Below are positions 32,594 through 45,500 of a stretch of DNA of 64,000 nt, piece by piece. The DNA is from Podaxis mareebaensis (lineage: Eukaryota > Basidiomycota > Agaricomycetes > Agaricales > Agaricaceae), in the NCBI GenBank assembly GCA_018524725.1, contig JAEUWP010000453.1, forward strand, positions 1-64,000. Reading direction: 5' to 3'. The position numbers were made by a program, and so were the translations under genes. The number at the start of each line of letters is the position of its first letter. The stretch's first letter is position 1. The notes under the pieces are model-generated. The model had not been told where the DNA came from. It did no database searches and was given only the letters and a program-made list of their open reading frames with translations.

Positions 32594-33874
32594 TAGAGAC
32601 GGCGAAGGGGGTTACACGAAGGCAAGTGGGAGCGAAATGGCGGTTATGGGTGGAGACATCCCAAATTCTACAGGGTATAGTTCTGGAGCTTTTTATCCGC
32701 AGTGCCATACGGTCTTCGGCGTTCAAATCTTCTTCAGAAGATCAATGAAATCGGCGTCAGTTCTCCTGTTATGGTATCTGGTGCCTGTGAAAGCGGACGA
32801 GTCTCCGTCCTTGTGGCGTGACTAGTGACTCCTAATCAAAGAAGCTTTTCCATGAGCACGAAGTATACCCGAAAGGGCGAGAATGTTGTATCCAAACAAT
32901 CGAGTTGATTGCCCACATATAGTTACTACAGTACCAGAAATGAACAGAATTCAACGGGGAGGACGGCAGCCGTGAGGTCCCGAAAATTGAGTGAACAGAA
33001 CCAACGGTTGACTTCAGGCCCAAGGAGGGCATTATGGGAATATATAAAGCTTTGCTCCACCTGCCTTGCGACCCGCGTAGGTGTGGGTTTCCACGCCTCA
33101 GAAAATGAGGTTCAAGAAGACTTCACGTTTGGCGGCAATCTGCGGGTATATGTGGGGGCATCATACACGGAATGACGGGGGAATTTTAGGAAATTCCGAA
33201 GAAAAGATCAGTTACAACACCAGCGAACTTTTCAGAATAGCCAGACTGGAGTGAGAACGAGTGTAGCGCAAAAGACGGGAGTACAAGGACGGGAGAGAGG
33301 TTGCCGGGAATTTCAAAGTCCGAAGTCATATTCGTTGACAGAACGGCGCTCGGAGACGTGGGAACCGGCATTGACAAGTGCTGACGCGATATAAACGCTT
33401 ATGATGATCATTAAAAAAGGTCACAGCTACAGTGAGGCGCACGGGAATAGCCGACGAAGCTCTAAATATAACTGATCACTGGCTGTTGCACTCCCACTTA
33501 CCCGCTTCTCCTTCAGAGCAACACTCTCCGGTGGTGATAGTACTGTCCCGCGAACCACTGCCGCTCTCCTTAGTGCCGTCTGATGAAGGGACAAAAGCAC
33601 TATTTGATTGCGATGGGCTGCCATTATCGTGCGCATTTCCGACAGCCATGAAAGCCCACTTGATGGCTGGTCTTAGTCTGGCATCAAACCCAAAAAATGG
33701 GAATCAAGCATAGAATCAATTATACGCCAGGTTCTATATCACACATCGTGAGGTTGCTCATGCCTTATTTAGGCGATGATAATTATGACAGGTGGGGTCT
33801 CTACATCCTCACCAGAGTGTAGCACAACAGCTGATGTAACACGGAAAATAAAACAAACGAGCGGGTATCAAAAA
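32594..33874. other. Region between DUF6533 gene and ammonium transporter
   Basis: Short minus-strand frames occur at 33371-33186 and 33715-33500; the latter includes a Ser/Gly/Thr-rich stretch starting MAVGNAHDNGS and ending at a GTAAGT donor near 33499. A small secreted or Ser-rich protein is possible, but I could not find a signal peptide or a consistent set of exons. The left part must contain the promoter of the DUF6533 gene. Confidence 0.3.
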
Positions 33875-35752
33875 TCAAGATGAAACTGGCTTCTCTTCTA
33901 CTGTGCTCGAGCTCTGCTTGTGATGATCAGGTTCCCGTGCACCGCCAGTAGCACCAACAGTGCTCATGGTGGTTGTATGGCCAATTTCCTGTTCAAGGCC
34001 GACGTAGTCATAGGCGAATTCCCCCATCTCAGCATCATCAATACCAAGGATTTCAGCCTCCTCAGAAGCACGGAGGCGGAGACCAGGGATGAAGTGCATG
34101 ATCCAAAGGATGATGGTCTAATTTGGTATGAATTAGTGAATATAATGACTGCAGCTGAATGAATTGACGTACGGTCACGACAAAGGAGTAACCGAAGCCG
34201 GCAGCGGAATCGGCAATTTGGTAGCCAAGTTGCACCCAATGGTGGTCAATCCACCCTTTGGGAATCTCTTCGCTGCCATCAAAGCCAGCAACACTAGCCT
34301 GAGCGAAGAACGCAGTGAGAATATTACCGACCATGCCACCAACACCATGAGAAGCGAAAATCTAGGTTTGGAATAAGACAAGTAACCTTCAAAAGTTGCA
34401 GCAAAATACTCACATCGAGGGCATCATCATAGCCAAAGATAAATTTGAGCTGGGTTGCAAAGTTGCAAGCAGTACCCGCAACCACACCGAAGAGAACGGA
34501 AGCAGCTGCAAGAGGGGAAATTCATATACCTGACAATACGAATACGCAACTAAGTACTCACGGGCGCCAACGAAGCCAGAACCAGGCGTGATGGCCACTA
34601 GACCAGCGATAGCGCCGGAACAGAAACCAACAGCGGACCACTTTCTCTCAATGCGATAATCCTGTCGCAACGCTATCAGCCAAATTACGCCCGGATATCA
34701 ATTGTGTCCAAGACGCACCCAAATCATCCAGGTCAGACCACCACATGCGGCAGCGAGGTTAGTGACGATGCAGGCCTGGACAGCCCTGAGGTTGGCGGAG
34801 AGGGCGGAACCACCGTTGAAGCCGAACCAGCCGAACCACAGGAACACAGTACCAATAACAACATAAGTGGTGTTGTGGGGTTTGTACGCCAGGCGCTCAG
34901 TTCCGTAACCGCGCCGTTTGCCAAGATAGATAGAGATGGCAAGGGCGGCGGTCCCCGAAACAATATGGACGGGGGTGCCTCCGGCGAAGTCGAGGCCGCC
35001 CATGACAAATGACCAGCCATTTGAATTCCACGTCCAGCATGCGACAGGATCATATACGAGGGTGCTCCAGACGAAAACAAAAACGAGGAGAGGGCCGAGC
35101 CGTCCGCGTTCAGCGATGGCGCCAATAGCAAGCGCAGCACTAGGGGTGACGTTAATTAGACATGCCAAGAGCGCTTTATGGGGCACGCACGTAATAGCGG
35201 CGAACATGCACTGATAGACAACGAAGATAAGACCTGGAAGACGGGTGCTACCTATGGAAGGCTCGCCAAGAATCCCCTTAAGTCCAAAGTATTCTGTAAC
35301 ACAAAAAAACGTCTCAGATGAACAAGAAAATGAGCTCGCTGTTACAGGAGAACCCACTGAGTGTTCCAATATACGGGCTGGCATCTTCAGCGAATGCAAG
35401 TGAATATCCCCAGAAGAACCACTATGAGTGAAGATGGGTAAATGGCTGAGGAGGGGTATAGAAGCGTCTTACTTGGAAAGAGACCACCGCCAAAGCCATC
35501 ATGCTGGTGAAGATCATCGACAACGCATTCTTTCTCCGCAGCAGGCCCGAGTAGAAAAACCCAACACCAGGAATCATAATCCACACGAGGGCGGTAGAGG
35601 TTAGAACCCATGCAATATCGCCTAAGCCATAAGTGACAGTTTCCTGCGTCTCCGGGTTCGTCCAAACGAGCTGCTGGGCTACAGGAAGGATTAGTATATG
35701 TTCGTCTAGAAGGTAAATCATGCCCACAAGCGTCGTAGGTGACGTTGACCAT
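33875..35752 (-). CDS. Ammonium transporter (Mep/Amt family, Mep2-like)
   Basis: Eight exons join to 497 residues: 35752-35728, 35678-35473, 35421-35358, 35293-34719, 34661-34562, 34505-34414, 34361-34173 and 34117-33875. The Amt signature DFAGGTPVHIVSGTAAL is present, and the pore twin-histidine pair is complete: the first His in TPVHIVSG, the second in FASHGVGGMVGN. Fungal low-affinity Mep1/Mep3 proteins replace the first His with Glu, so this is Mep2-like, the branch linked to high affinity and filamentous growth sensing. GVGFFYSGL, RRKNALSM and WNSNGW are further family blocks. The C-terminal cytosolic tail starts IPGLRLRASEEAE and ends in a Ser/Glu-rich segment. It should be in the plasma membrane and probably nitrogen-repressed; the upstream 400 bases hold its promoter. 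Confidence 0.95.
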
Positions 35753-38700
35753 GTCGAAGAAAATCGAAAAATAGAACAGCCGAGGGTTGGATAGGCTGGT
35801 GCCCTGGTGGTCTTGTGAAAACGTTAAGTAGTGAAAAGTTCCAACATGCCCTCGCGTCTGTCCTATATACTGTTCTATCTTGCGTGTCCCTGGATCTGGC
35901 AGGGGGACATAGATCTCGTTTGAGGCGTACTATATTGGTCCTGAATCAAACAACATGTCCCCTTCCTGCTGACTAAGCATGTAGTCCCGCCGCTATCGTC
36001 CAATGAGCGCATGAGCTAGAACGCCTTATCTGCAGCTCCTACGAGGAGTCAGACTTCAAACATATCAGAATCTATGCATCATGATATCTGCCAACACCGT
36101 GTCTGTCTTAGGGTAGCCAAGAACACCGCTATCTCGGTGCTAGTGGAAACGTAAGACCTACTTAATAGGCATCGTGTTCATAGGCTTGCCCACCCCGAAC
36201 TCCTTCAAGTCTACGGGTTTCGCGACGGCAACATTGAGCACCTCGAAGATGCCCATGAACACAAACATCAAGCACCATGCAGCTGGGAAGCAAGCACGAT
36301 GTGTGGACATCATGATCCATAAATAGGTTGTGTTGCATGGCTTGGGCTTGGCATCGTCGTCAAAGATAGGGGATTCACCATCAAGTTTACGGAAAGATAA
36401 GTGAGCCGCTTGTATTGTCACGGAAAGACACCTTTCCCCTGTTCTCATTTGTCAGTAGGGTCTACACCTGAACCCAGCAGGTAGGACTGACTTCGCTGGC
36501 TGGTTCAGTAAGCTGTGCGCCCATTATCAGTCTGTACACACAAAACGTACAAGAACAGCATTTCATGACGCCCAGAGAGATCCCGACCCATGGGAGCGGT
36601 TAGCAAAGACCGCCGCGAGCTTAAAATTGACTTACCATCAAGTCGTCGCAGCGTCATTCATGTACAGCTTCACGTGCGACTCTGAGATATCATGAGAATG
36701 TTGTTCCTAGTTATTCAAACCCTTATCAACTTGGCGAGGGTCGGACTCGAGGCTGGAAGACCTACCTCGAATGGGGAACTGCAATAAAGTAGGAGTTGGA
36801 CCCGAAATGCACCCCCAAGTATATCTGATTTTGAAGATGGACATTTTCGGAAATCAGGCGGAGTTCCTGGATTGCAAAAGGGGTCTGGATAACAGCGCGT
36901 CCCGATCTCGCCGCGAGAAGCAAACCAGAACGCTTATAAGAGTTTCGATTAAGGAGGGAAGAGAAATTGCAGTGTTCTGCTCAATGCAGCTCGTCAGGGA
37001 TCCCTGAAGCACCCAGGTTCTGAAGAGCTGGTATTGCATTCGGGGGCACAATCTCCGTACCTCCTCAGATACTCAAGGCTTCGAAAACCCGTGGTCTCCC
37101 CCGAAAAGATACAAACTCGTTCGCAGCGAAAACAGAAAAAGGATAGCCCGAGCCTGCTACTTACTTTAGGCTGGTTAATCTCCATCAATCCTCACTTGCA
37201 TTAGCCAGGAACCGTGATAACAAGGAGTTGACCCACACATATACGAATGGACATAGCTTAATCTTAAGCTCAGGTCACGATCTGCTCTAAGATAAGGCAC
37301 CCAGTATCAGAGAAACTTCTGGTGGCTACCGTAATGGGGCTGGCGCGTCTACAAGGGGCCGAGGGTTAAGACGGCGGGATGAGAGATAAAAGCGGTATAA
37401 AGAGAGACTTAGACACTCTGGGCGCGATGAAAAGAGGTATATTTATTATTTGGTGGATAGGCTTCCAATGTAAGCAGGGGCTCACACGAGTGTGCGATTG
37501 AACATAGAGAAGCATTGTAGGTCAAATTAGGAAGTCGGATAAAAGGGCGAGTTGGAATAAGCATAACTAGTCTGTCTACCACCATGAATAGACCCTCAAG
37601 CTCACCGTGTATTCATGTCCCTTCCCCTTCTCTAGTGAGGCCGGACGTATTGTACGGCGGCCTTTCATTTTATTCCAGGAGAGCAATAAGGAAAGCACGA
37701 AATTGTGCGTAAGAGAGAGTGTGTGTGGAACTGAAGCAATTACGACGTTTTCACTCTACGAGATTCAGAGACATTGGACTGTTTATGTACGACACAGTTG
37801 AGCGAAGTAAAATTAAATCTACTCGTAAAATTTCGAGACATTGACCTCATCCACAAGTAGCCCGAAGCACACCACTATATTACGAAAACCTCTCAATGCA
37901 CATAGATAGGAGATTTCTCACTAACACCCCCGACAGCCCATACATGACTTTGGTCCAGGAAAGGCTGCTGCAAACCGGGTGGATTCCTCACCGGTGATAT
38001 CTGCTCTAATACGACGTGAAACAGTGTCGAACCCAAAGGAAACAGAGTCTAGAATAGATATTACAACTTAAAGGGAGTAGCTGCTAGTAACGGCAATGCA
38101 ATCTAGTTTAAGCATTTACACCAGATGGACTTTTGGATGTGCAGACGCTACTGGATGACAACCCGTAGGATTTAGGGACTCAGATTGTTTTTTAAACCCT
38201 GTGTGTTTTCAATGACCGCTGAAAAAGATCAAGTCTCTCAGACCGTAACCCATTTAGTTATCTATTTTTATTGGCCAAATCGGGCCTAAGTGATAACACT
38301 TGATGCCAACCATTATCCGCGGGATTGATGACAAAATTATTCACCTCGAGGAGTTTGCACAGATTCAAGAGGAATTCTGAATCCGTGCCCCTCCACTGCT
38401 GCACACAAGTAACAGTTGTGTCAATGGTGTCGGTGAACATAAGGCTGACAAATATTATTTTGGATAGTTTCACCGGTGAAATTCTAGTGTATGGGACACC
38501 TACCGCGGCCTCGGGTTGGGCTAATTTGAGGGATTCTGCATTTAGAATGGCTATAAAATGTTATCTGGGAGGTCCAAATGAGCACAGTAGCGCTCGCAAC
38601 ACAGAGACTGCGGGAGGTGGTTGAAAGATTAGATACTAGTTGGGAAGAGCCACGTGAGAGGTCGGAACTTGAAAATAGCATTTAGAACATGTCGTTTGGT

Positions 38701-39043
38701 CTGGAAGGGGGGGAGGCCTCTTCTAGACAGGAGGTTTAGAACAGAGGTCGTTTCAAGATCCGCTGTCGAGCGCACTCGACTTGTACATCGGCTTGATCGG
38801 CTGAGGACCCTTGAACCATTTTCGTCAATTTAGAATTTAAATCTAGTTTTCTAAACGCTACGGGTTGTCATCCACTAGCACCTGAGCTGCGATGTCCTGG
38901 CCAAACAAGGACAAATCTGGTGGAGCTGGTGTTTGTGTCTGTTGTGCTCCAGGTTGTCTATGACCTCACCATGGTCCTCCAAAGGCCTCCCGACGCAACT
39001 TGACTGCCGACAAGCTGTTGCCTGAAGAAGGCCAAACCTTGTC
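35753..39043. other. 3.3-kb region without a supported gene
   Basis: The left part is the ammonium transporter promoter. A minus-strand frame at 36158-36448 contains a hydrophobic segment (FPAAWCLMFVFMGIFEV) and could be the last exon of a small membrane protein. I found no convincing start or upstream exon for it (a GTAAGT donor exists near 36634), and I do not recognise it. From 36500 to 39000 there are only short frames. No repeat is obvious. Confidence 0.35.
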
Positions 39044-40465
39044 ATGGACAGGCGTCGTCACGTCGACAACAAGCGACCTACGCAATTCTGCGACCTTGGC
39101 GCAGACGAGTCCCCCATACAGCGACTGCCACCAGAAATACTCTCCCTCGTCTTCCAACATGCAGCCCCGCCGATAAATTTCGAGTTTCCCGAATACCCAG
39201 CGCAAGAAGGTCACTACTACTGGGGTGGACGCAGGAAGTACTCCAGGGTGCGTCTCCTCTGTAGGTTAGCCACAGTCTCAATCCTCTGGCGAGATATAAT
39301 CAACTCTAGACCGGAATTGTGGACATCCTTTGCTATCAGAATCACACCCAGGAAGTTAAAAGCCAAGACAGCATTCCTCTCTCTCTGCTTTGGAAAGTCT
39401 GGCACCCTTGACGTTGATCTCAAGGTCAAATTCAAGGGCTTCTTCCATCACCACTTCGACCGCTCGGAGGAACTGCTTCACCTCTTCGCGGCCCATGCTT
39501 ACAGGATCAAGAGCCTTCGTTTGGGAGATCCTCCATCTGACCTGGCGAATCAGCTCGACGAGCGGTTCACGAGTCTGGAGTACGTACGCGTTGTATGAGC
39601 ACCTGTCCACTTTCCCAATGGGCTTCAAATCTCGACCACCACGTCGTCTCTGCGTCGGGTATGCCTGAAATTTGCCTCCAGGATTGATCTACAAGGCTCA
39701 GCCATCACTTCATTGAACCTCATCGCCATTCCTGTGGACGTCTGTACGAACCTACTCTTCCGTCTGGGTCCTAACCTAATCGAATATTTTTGTCGGTTCG
39801 CCCTTCCTCCTGCCCATGACGATACTTTTCCCTTTCCCGACACGATCACTCTACCCCAGATGAAGAAATTTGGTTGGGCCTGCTGTCGCGGATTAACCCG
39901 CTGGAGCGACCGGGTTTTTAGCCGCATTCGCCTTCCAGCACTTGATACATTCTATTGGTTTGGCGGGCATTATGAGGAAGAGTTCAACTATCCAGAGTTT
40001 TTCTCCGCATTCTCGTTCACGATGACGACTTTGCGTCTCGTAAACGCTACACCAAACGAAGACGTTTTGGTTTGTCTCTTCAGACAGCCAATTCGGCCCC
40101 AAATGCTGGTATTGGAGGATTGCCAGGACGACTCTTTGCGGGCTATTTTTCGCGCACTGGACCCAATATGCCACCCAGCTATGGATACTAAAATGCCTCT
40201 GCCCAATCTGCAGGAGATTTTCAACGTTCGAACACCGAGGTTCGAGCGGGAGTCAAATGGGAACGAGGATCCACAAGATGTGGACAGTGCATTGGCGGAT
40301 ATGTTGGAGCACAGATGGGTAGTGTCGAACTCCATGAGGGTCCGCGTGAGCTTCGTCGGTGAAGGTATTACCTGGTCTAGGAGAGGGATAGAAAGGATAA
40401 GGGCTTTTGCGCGACAAGGATCTGGATTCGAGATATTCATGGACGGACAATTAGTGCTGGGTTGA
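39044..40465 (+). pseudogene. F-box protein interrupted by one in-frame TGA
   Basis: One intronless frame of 474 codons starts at ATG 39044 with an F-box (PIQRLPPEILSLVFQHA near residues 24-40, then VSILWRDIINSRPELWTSF, the typical second half in basidiomycete F-box proteins). It ends at 40465 with VSFVGEGITWSRRG-type sequence, followed by a Phe-Gly-like C-terminus. The only defect is TGA at 39596-39598. The same frame continues afterwards with good coding character for 289 codons. No pair of splice sites removes the TGA in frame. A single C-to-T change of an Arg CGA codon would explain it. It may be a recent pseudogene, a sequencing error, or a readthrough case. Confidence 0.7.
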
Positions 40466-40769
40466 GCTATGTGACCCCACGGACTACATCATGTTAGTTT
40501 TGTTTGGTGTAGAGTATTACCCAGGACACTAGAATATTGTACATTTAACATATGTCATATCGTACGGACATACACTATGGGATTTGTAGCAAGTTGCAAA
40601 CATTGTAGACTACAAGAATATAAAGTAGATACCATGTGGATGGACTCCTTCCCAGTCAGGCGGGTCGTTCATTAGATAATATACTCTGCGTATTCATATA
40701 TCACTATTTTCCATTGATGTCAGAGAGGGTAGGAAAATAGGTAAATACCAAGCGGCATACCGTAATGGG

Positions 40770-41685
40770 TCAGTACACTACAGTAGATTCAATGACTCGG
40801 TCTAGGACGACCTCGTGGTCATACCCTAGGATGGAAGGAGGTAAGTGGTCCCACCAGTCGCTCGCGTCCTTTATTGAACGTGTGTTGAGCGCCTTTAGTT
40901 GCTCCCAGTACTCTGGGTAAAAGCCGCTGGCTTCCCGGTCGACGATGCCAGAGAGCGCCACACTGCCATCGAGTCCATCAACCACCGTCACGTTTCGTGG
41001 ATGAAAATCCCCACGGGTGAAGACAATCCGATGGTTGACGCGCATCATCGAGCGGAGCCAATTTTTGTGGCTCGGCGCAACACGAGAAGATGGCGAATGC
41101 AGGAGGAAGTCGTTGAATTGAGCCTCGGAGTAGATGGGCGACGTGCTGGCTCGTTCATCTCTTCATACATCCTTGCAGATGCGACGGCCAGCGGGGAGCC
41201 GAAGGGCTCACCCTGGGGAAGCTCAAGCTCACGCAGAGTAAGGTGTTGTCTAGGGCACTCCGGATGTATTAACGCTACACCCGGGATTAGCGTCATGAAC
41301 ATGAAGGACATGGAGCCGACAGTGACCATCCCCAACGCTCGTGGGGCGGCGATGCTCGGGAAGTGTTCTCCAAGTACTGCAAAATGCCATGCTCGTCGGG
41401 GTCAAGACGCTGCGCGACTTTCACAGTTACATTCTCGCCAATCCGGATAACCGCGCGCGAAAAGTTTTCCCAGACTACTACGCCAGAGAGAATGCATTCG
41501 ATGACCATAGAGGAAAGGTCGGATGAGCACCCGTTCGTCATCTCAAATAGATCGCGGACGATAGGGGACAATGGATACATGATGGAATGTGGAAGGGTGC
41601 ACGAGAGGGCAACGGGAAGCATTATTTGTGGACTTCCGGGACGTGGTTCGGACGCGGGCGATTGCGAGCGGAGGGCTGATTCCAA
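40770..41685 (-). pseudogene. Aminoglycoside-phosphotransferase-like kinase, degraded
   Basis: The APH/choline-kinase fold is clear: TVKVAQRLDPDE carries the ATP-binding Lys, FMTLIPGVAL the hinge region, FTRGDFHPRNVTV the catalytic loop (Asp, His and Asn present), and SGIVDREASGFYPEYWE the metal-binding Asp. The pieces lie in different frames: one shift falls near 41385 (between QYLE and FPSIAAPRALG), another near 41190. An in-frame TGA stands near 41170, just before the frame that reads STSPIYSEAQFNDFLL. In VDREA the usual Trp after Asp is Arg. Such kinases are numerous in Agaricomycetes and mostly of unknown substrate. I count at least three disabling changes. Confidence 0.7.
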
Positions 41686-41730
41686 CGGTAGCAGTGCGCG
41701 AGGCCAAGGAGGTCTGAAACCGACAAGCCA

Positions 41731-42365
41731 TGTTACGCTGTCTCCCTATGTCTAGTTACACAGGTGAGGCGTACCGCCTAATGTCGTATTAGGTCAGAAT
41801 CTACTCCTAAGCCGTCCCTCAGGGCAAAACCTTGTAAGGATTTGACGAGCTATAGTCGGAGGAAGCGTAATGTGGGCAAAGGCACGGGTGGACTTAACCA
41901 CAGAAAGTGCAACACACAATATTCATTATAACTGTTACGGTTGTATCGTTTTTCCTATTTCTTCCGTCTTCTAGTTGTTCGGTATCTCTTTTTTTTTTTA
42001 CCGATACTTTGTCATTTCCACCAAGCGTTTCTAGTCTTTCTTTTTGCTACTTCTACAAATTCTGTTCTCCTTCTAGCCATATTCTAGTGTCGGACTGTGC
42101 AGATAGAAAGACTCCAATGGTTATCTTAAATACCAGCTCGCATGTAGTAGATTGCTAGAGTTATCTTGACTTATTGTGTGTTGTACTTTCTGTGATTAAG
42201 TTCACCCGTGCTTTTGCCCACATTATGCTTCCTCTACTATAAGCTCGTCACATCTCTGCTAAGGTTTCACCCTTGGAGGACGGCTTAAGGAGTAGACATC
42301 GACCGAATCTGGTATTCGGCAGTACACCTCACCTGTGTACTTAGACATAGGGAGACAGTGTAACA
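41731..42365. repeat. 635-bp long inverted repeat, transposon-derived
   Basis: The left arm (41731 to about 41935) and right arm (about 42160 to 42365) are reverse complements over about 195 bases with roughly 80-85 percent identity. The outer ends read TGTTACGCTGTCTCCCTATG at the left and pair with the right end, so the element has TG...CA termini like an LTR or a TIR transposon. The AT-rich centre encodes nothing convincing. There is no clear target-site duplication. It could be two head-to-head solo-LTR fragments or a foldback element. It separates the broken kinase from the NACHT gene. Confidence 0.75.
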
Positions 42366-42831
42366 ATAACTCTGTCTAGCTACTACAACGTGTTGGGTAT
42401 TTATACGAACTACAACTACTCGATTAGGCGTTGCTATCAAGAAAGGAATAGACGACACCAAGTAAGAGAGACCGAATGAAGTCGTATGGATAAAAGACGA
42501 CACGAGAGCTAAACAGTATTGAGGAAAGTACGAAGGTGATAAAGTTGAGGCACGAGTTTGTTAGGTCAAAGGTTCAAAAGGCTAGTAAAGAAGACGACGA
42601 GGAAGGAATATGAAATGTCTGTATTCGTAGCAGAAAGAAGAGTAATGAATCAAGGAGATAAGGCAAAGATGAAGACGAACGTTTGAATGGAAAAAAGATT
42701 CATCCATAACAAGCCAGGTGAATTTCCGATTCCAGCATATATGGGGATATTCCGAGGCCCTGGCTGCACAGCACCTAATCAAACTACATACCCCCTCCCA
42801 CACGGCACAACCACCACCAATCCTGCTTGCC

Positions 42832-44594
42832 ATGAATCCAGCTCAACCTGCCGTATATCATGATCCGACGAGCCAATTTCTTGTGGATCATGCTGATCGT
42901 CCTGCATATCAATGCTTTGCAAGCCCCGTTGAGCCCCCCATGCATTACCCCTCCAGAAACCAACCTGCTAACCGCATCCATGCCCTCGCTGCTTCTCAGT
43001 ACCCCGCCAGTGAACTCGTTAATCCGATTCCTCTAGGTGCATCCTGCGACGCGGCGGGCAATTCTATGACCAGGCCACCTAGATTTCCCACATGCCCTTT
43101 GTTGCCGGCAAGCGCCTCTATTCCTACTGTTTATCCCACAACTCGATCCATCCGCTGCGAATTAATCCAATATCCATATAACCGTCAAGCCTTTCAACAG
43201 CATCGAAGGATGGGAGGAAACGTCATGGATGTTCATGATTTTGTGATGTACAACCCGATACTGACTGAGATCAACGGCACCGATAACTGTAAGGAACAGT
43301 GCTCTCCAAAATATTGTGCAATAGGCGCTGATACACGCTCATGCCAGTCATGAAAGAGTTTGTAGAACATATCATACCAGGAGCAGCTTTTGACTCTTCT
43401 GCGCGCCATCCTCCCCCTCGATGCCATCCTGGGACTCGACTAGCAGTCGTCAGACGAATACAGGGCTTCATTAGCAGTCGCACAGAGGACAAGAGGATCC
43501 TCTGGCTTGTTGGACCCGCCGGTGTCGGCAAGTCAGCAATCATGCAAACCGTTGCCGAGAATATGCCCAGTGTCAACTCTGACATCACGTTGGGTGCATC
43601 CCTCTTCTTCTCTGTCAATGGACGCGATGATGGGGCCAAAACCTTCACAACTCTCGCTTATCAGCTCGCAGTCAACAACCCCCTGTACCGTCAATTCCTC
43701 CAGAATGAAATGATGAACGATCTGACACTGCCGCAGAAGTCATTAACAACGCAATTCAAAAAGTTTATCGTAGAGCCATTTGCGTTGCATCGAGTAGACT
43801 CCAGTCACATGCGCCTCTTAATTGTCATCGATGGTCTGGACGAATGCAGCAGCCATCACACACAGCGCGAGATCCTTGGCCTCATCTCGTACTTATCTAT
43901 CAAATATCCTGCTGCACCTCTTGTCTGGATCATTGCCAGTTGTCCGGAGCCACACATCACGACTTTCTTCTCTCTTGCAAGGGTGGTATCAAGTTTCGAG
44001 AAAGAAGAGATAGCCATCGACTCGGACAAGGCTCGTGAGGATGTCGAGCGTTACCTCCGCGATGAGCTGGGTCAAATCCGTACAAAGTATCCAGTCCTCA
44101 CGTGGGTTGCTCAATGGCCAGCAGAACATGATTTCCTGAAGCTCGCTGCTGCCTCTATTGGGCTATTTGCCTATGCTTCCACTGCAGTCAGATTCATCGA
44201 CGACTCAGCTTACGGGGACCCTGTGTCGAAGCTTAAGCTAGTCCTTGAGGTGATCGACGACATTCTATCTCGGCGGGGGGAGGGAAATGTCCATCCAATG
44301 GCGAATCTCGATGCACTCTATGCCCATATACTCTCCCGGATTCCCAAAGATGTACTTCCAAACACGAAAAAGCTGCTGCTCTGCCTGAGAAATGACCGCC
44401 TTACACCCGCTCATCTGTGTAACCGATTGGGTATAACAGCAGATACTGCATATGGTGCTCTTCACCATCTTCATTCAGTTCTTGCTATCCCTCCAGTTAA
44501 AGAGGCTACACATAAACAACTCGACTTTCTTCATAAGTCATTTCGTGATTACCTTTATGACTCTGAACGCTCAAAAATGTTTCGAGACCCTTGA
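42832..44594 (+). CDS. NACHT-domain P-loop NTPase
   Basis: Two exons, 42832-43288 and 43348-44594, join (phase 1) to 567 residues up to a TGA. The first about 150 residues are Pro/Ala/Ser-rich. The NACHT domain follows: GPAGVGKSAIMQT (Walker A) near residue 205, FFSVNGRDDG, and LLIVIDGLDEC (Walker B, with the Asp/Glu pair of the STAND class). Then come the helical extension and LDFLHKSFRDYLYD, the usual end of the ATPase module in Agaricomycete NACHT proteins. These proteins act as STAND-type switches, often in self/non-self recognition and cell death. Homology seems to continue past the TGA (see 44595-45500), so the stop may be a recent mutation. An ATG at 43350 would give the NACHT part alone. 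Confidence 0.75.
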
Positions 44595-45500
44595 AGCGAA
44601 ATTGCTGAACTCAATTCCCAATGTGCGCGGAGGATCTTTAGTGAGGTGTCAAACGGTATGTTCCATGTGCATTATTCCCAAAATCGGGGCTGAATTGGGT
44701 TTAGGTCCTGCTGTGGGTACAGGGGCTGCTTCAGAGCCCAGTGTCCTCATTTCGCTTTCCTGGGATTACTTAGCAGGTCAACCTCAATGGTATTCCCCGG
44801 ACCTGACCAATGAACAGAATCAACTTTATTGTTTTGCTATGTGGGCTTTATTTGGCAAACCCTCAACATTTCAGGAGCTGGAATTTGATCGCTTCCTGAA
44901 GCTTGTTGATGCTCATCAATATCTGGTGCATACAGGCGTTTCTTCCTTTGAATTCTGCAATAGGATTTTCGTAAGCTCCTCCGTTTGGCCTCTAAAGTGT
45001 TGGATTCCAATCTGACCCAAATTATGATTCAGAATGAAGAGAGATATTCCAATATTCTACATAGGATCCCAATTGGGAGGCTTGACATGAACAACATCAA
45101 AAAAGCAGATAAATTTTTTATCTGTTGTCGATCCCAACGGATCACAGTTGAGACCCCATCATATCGAGGGCAGTGCAGGAGATCAATATGGGTGCGCTAC
45201 ACTTTTGTACTGATTCAAGTCCCGTTGACCAAGTACACCACTTAGTACCATAATGATGAGTACGAGGTAACTAGCCAGTATCATCAAAGATCAATACAGT
45301 GTCATCGATGTGCATGTGTCGAACTTATTCTCCAGGACTTTGAGTTCACGCAGACACATTCACCAGATTACATTGTCACAGCGTTTATTGATATCCGAAA
45401 TTCCGGCTGGGTACTTTATGAGTTTCTTGACAGTAAGGACAACCTAGTACAGTGGAGATATATTATCCCCTATCAGTTTCCATCGTCGACAGGGACATAG
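44595..45500 (+). pseudogene. C-terminal remainder of the NACHT gene, out of use
   Basis: Directly after the TGA at 44592-44594 the same frame reads SEIAELNSQCARRIFSEVSN and reaches a GTATGT donor at 44656; this is how related NACHT proteins continue. Further pieces lie downstream: ISLSWDYLAGQPQWYSPD and LYCFAMWALFGKPS near 44750-44870, then a last open stretch near 45380-45500 ending FIDIRNSGWVLYEFLDS...YQFPSSTGT and a stop at 45498-45500. I could not thread them into one frame. They look like decaying exons of the effector or superstructure half of the protein. Confidence 0.5.

Noticed and set aside
41907..42158. 83-codon Phe/Ser-rich frame in the middle of the 635-bp inverted repeat
   Set aside because: Composition reflects a T/C-rich non-coding spacer; no domain and no conservation to judge by.
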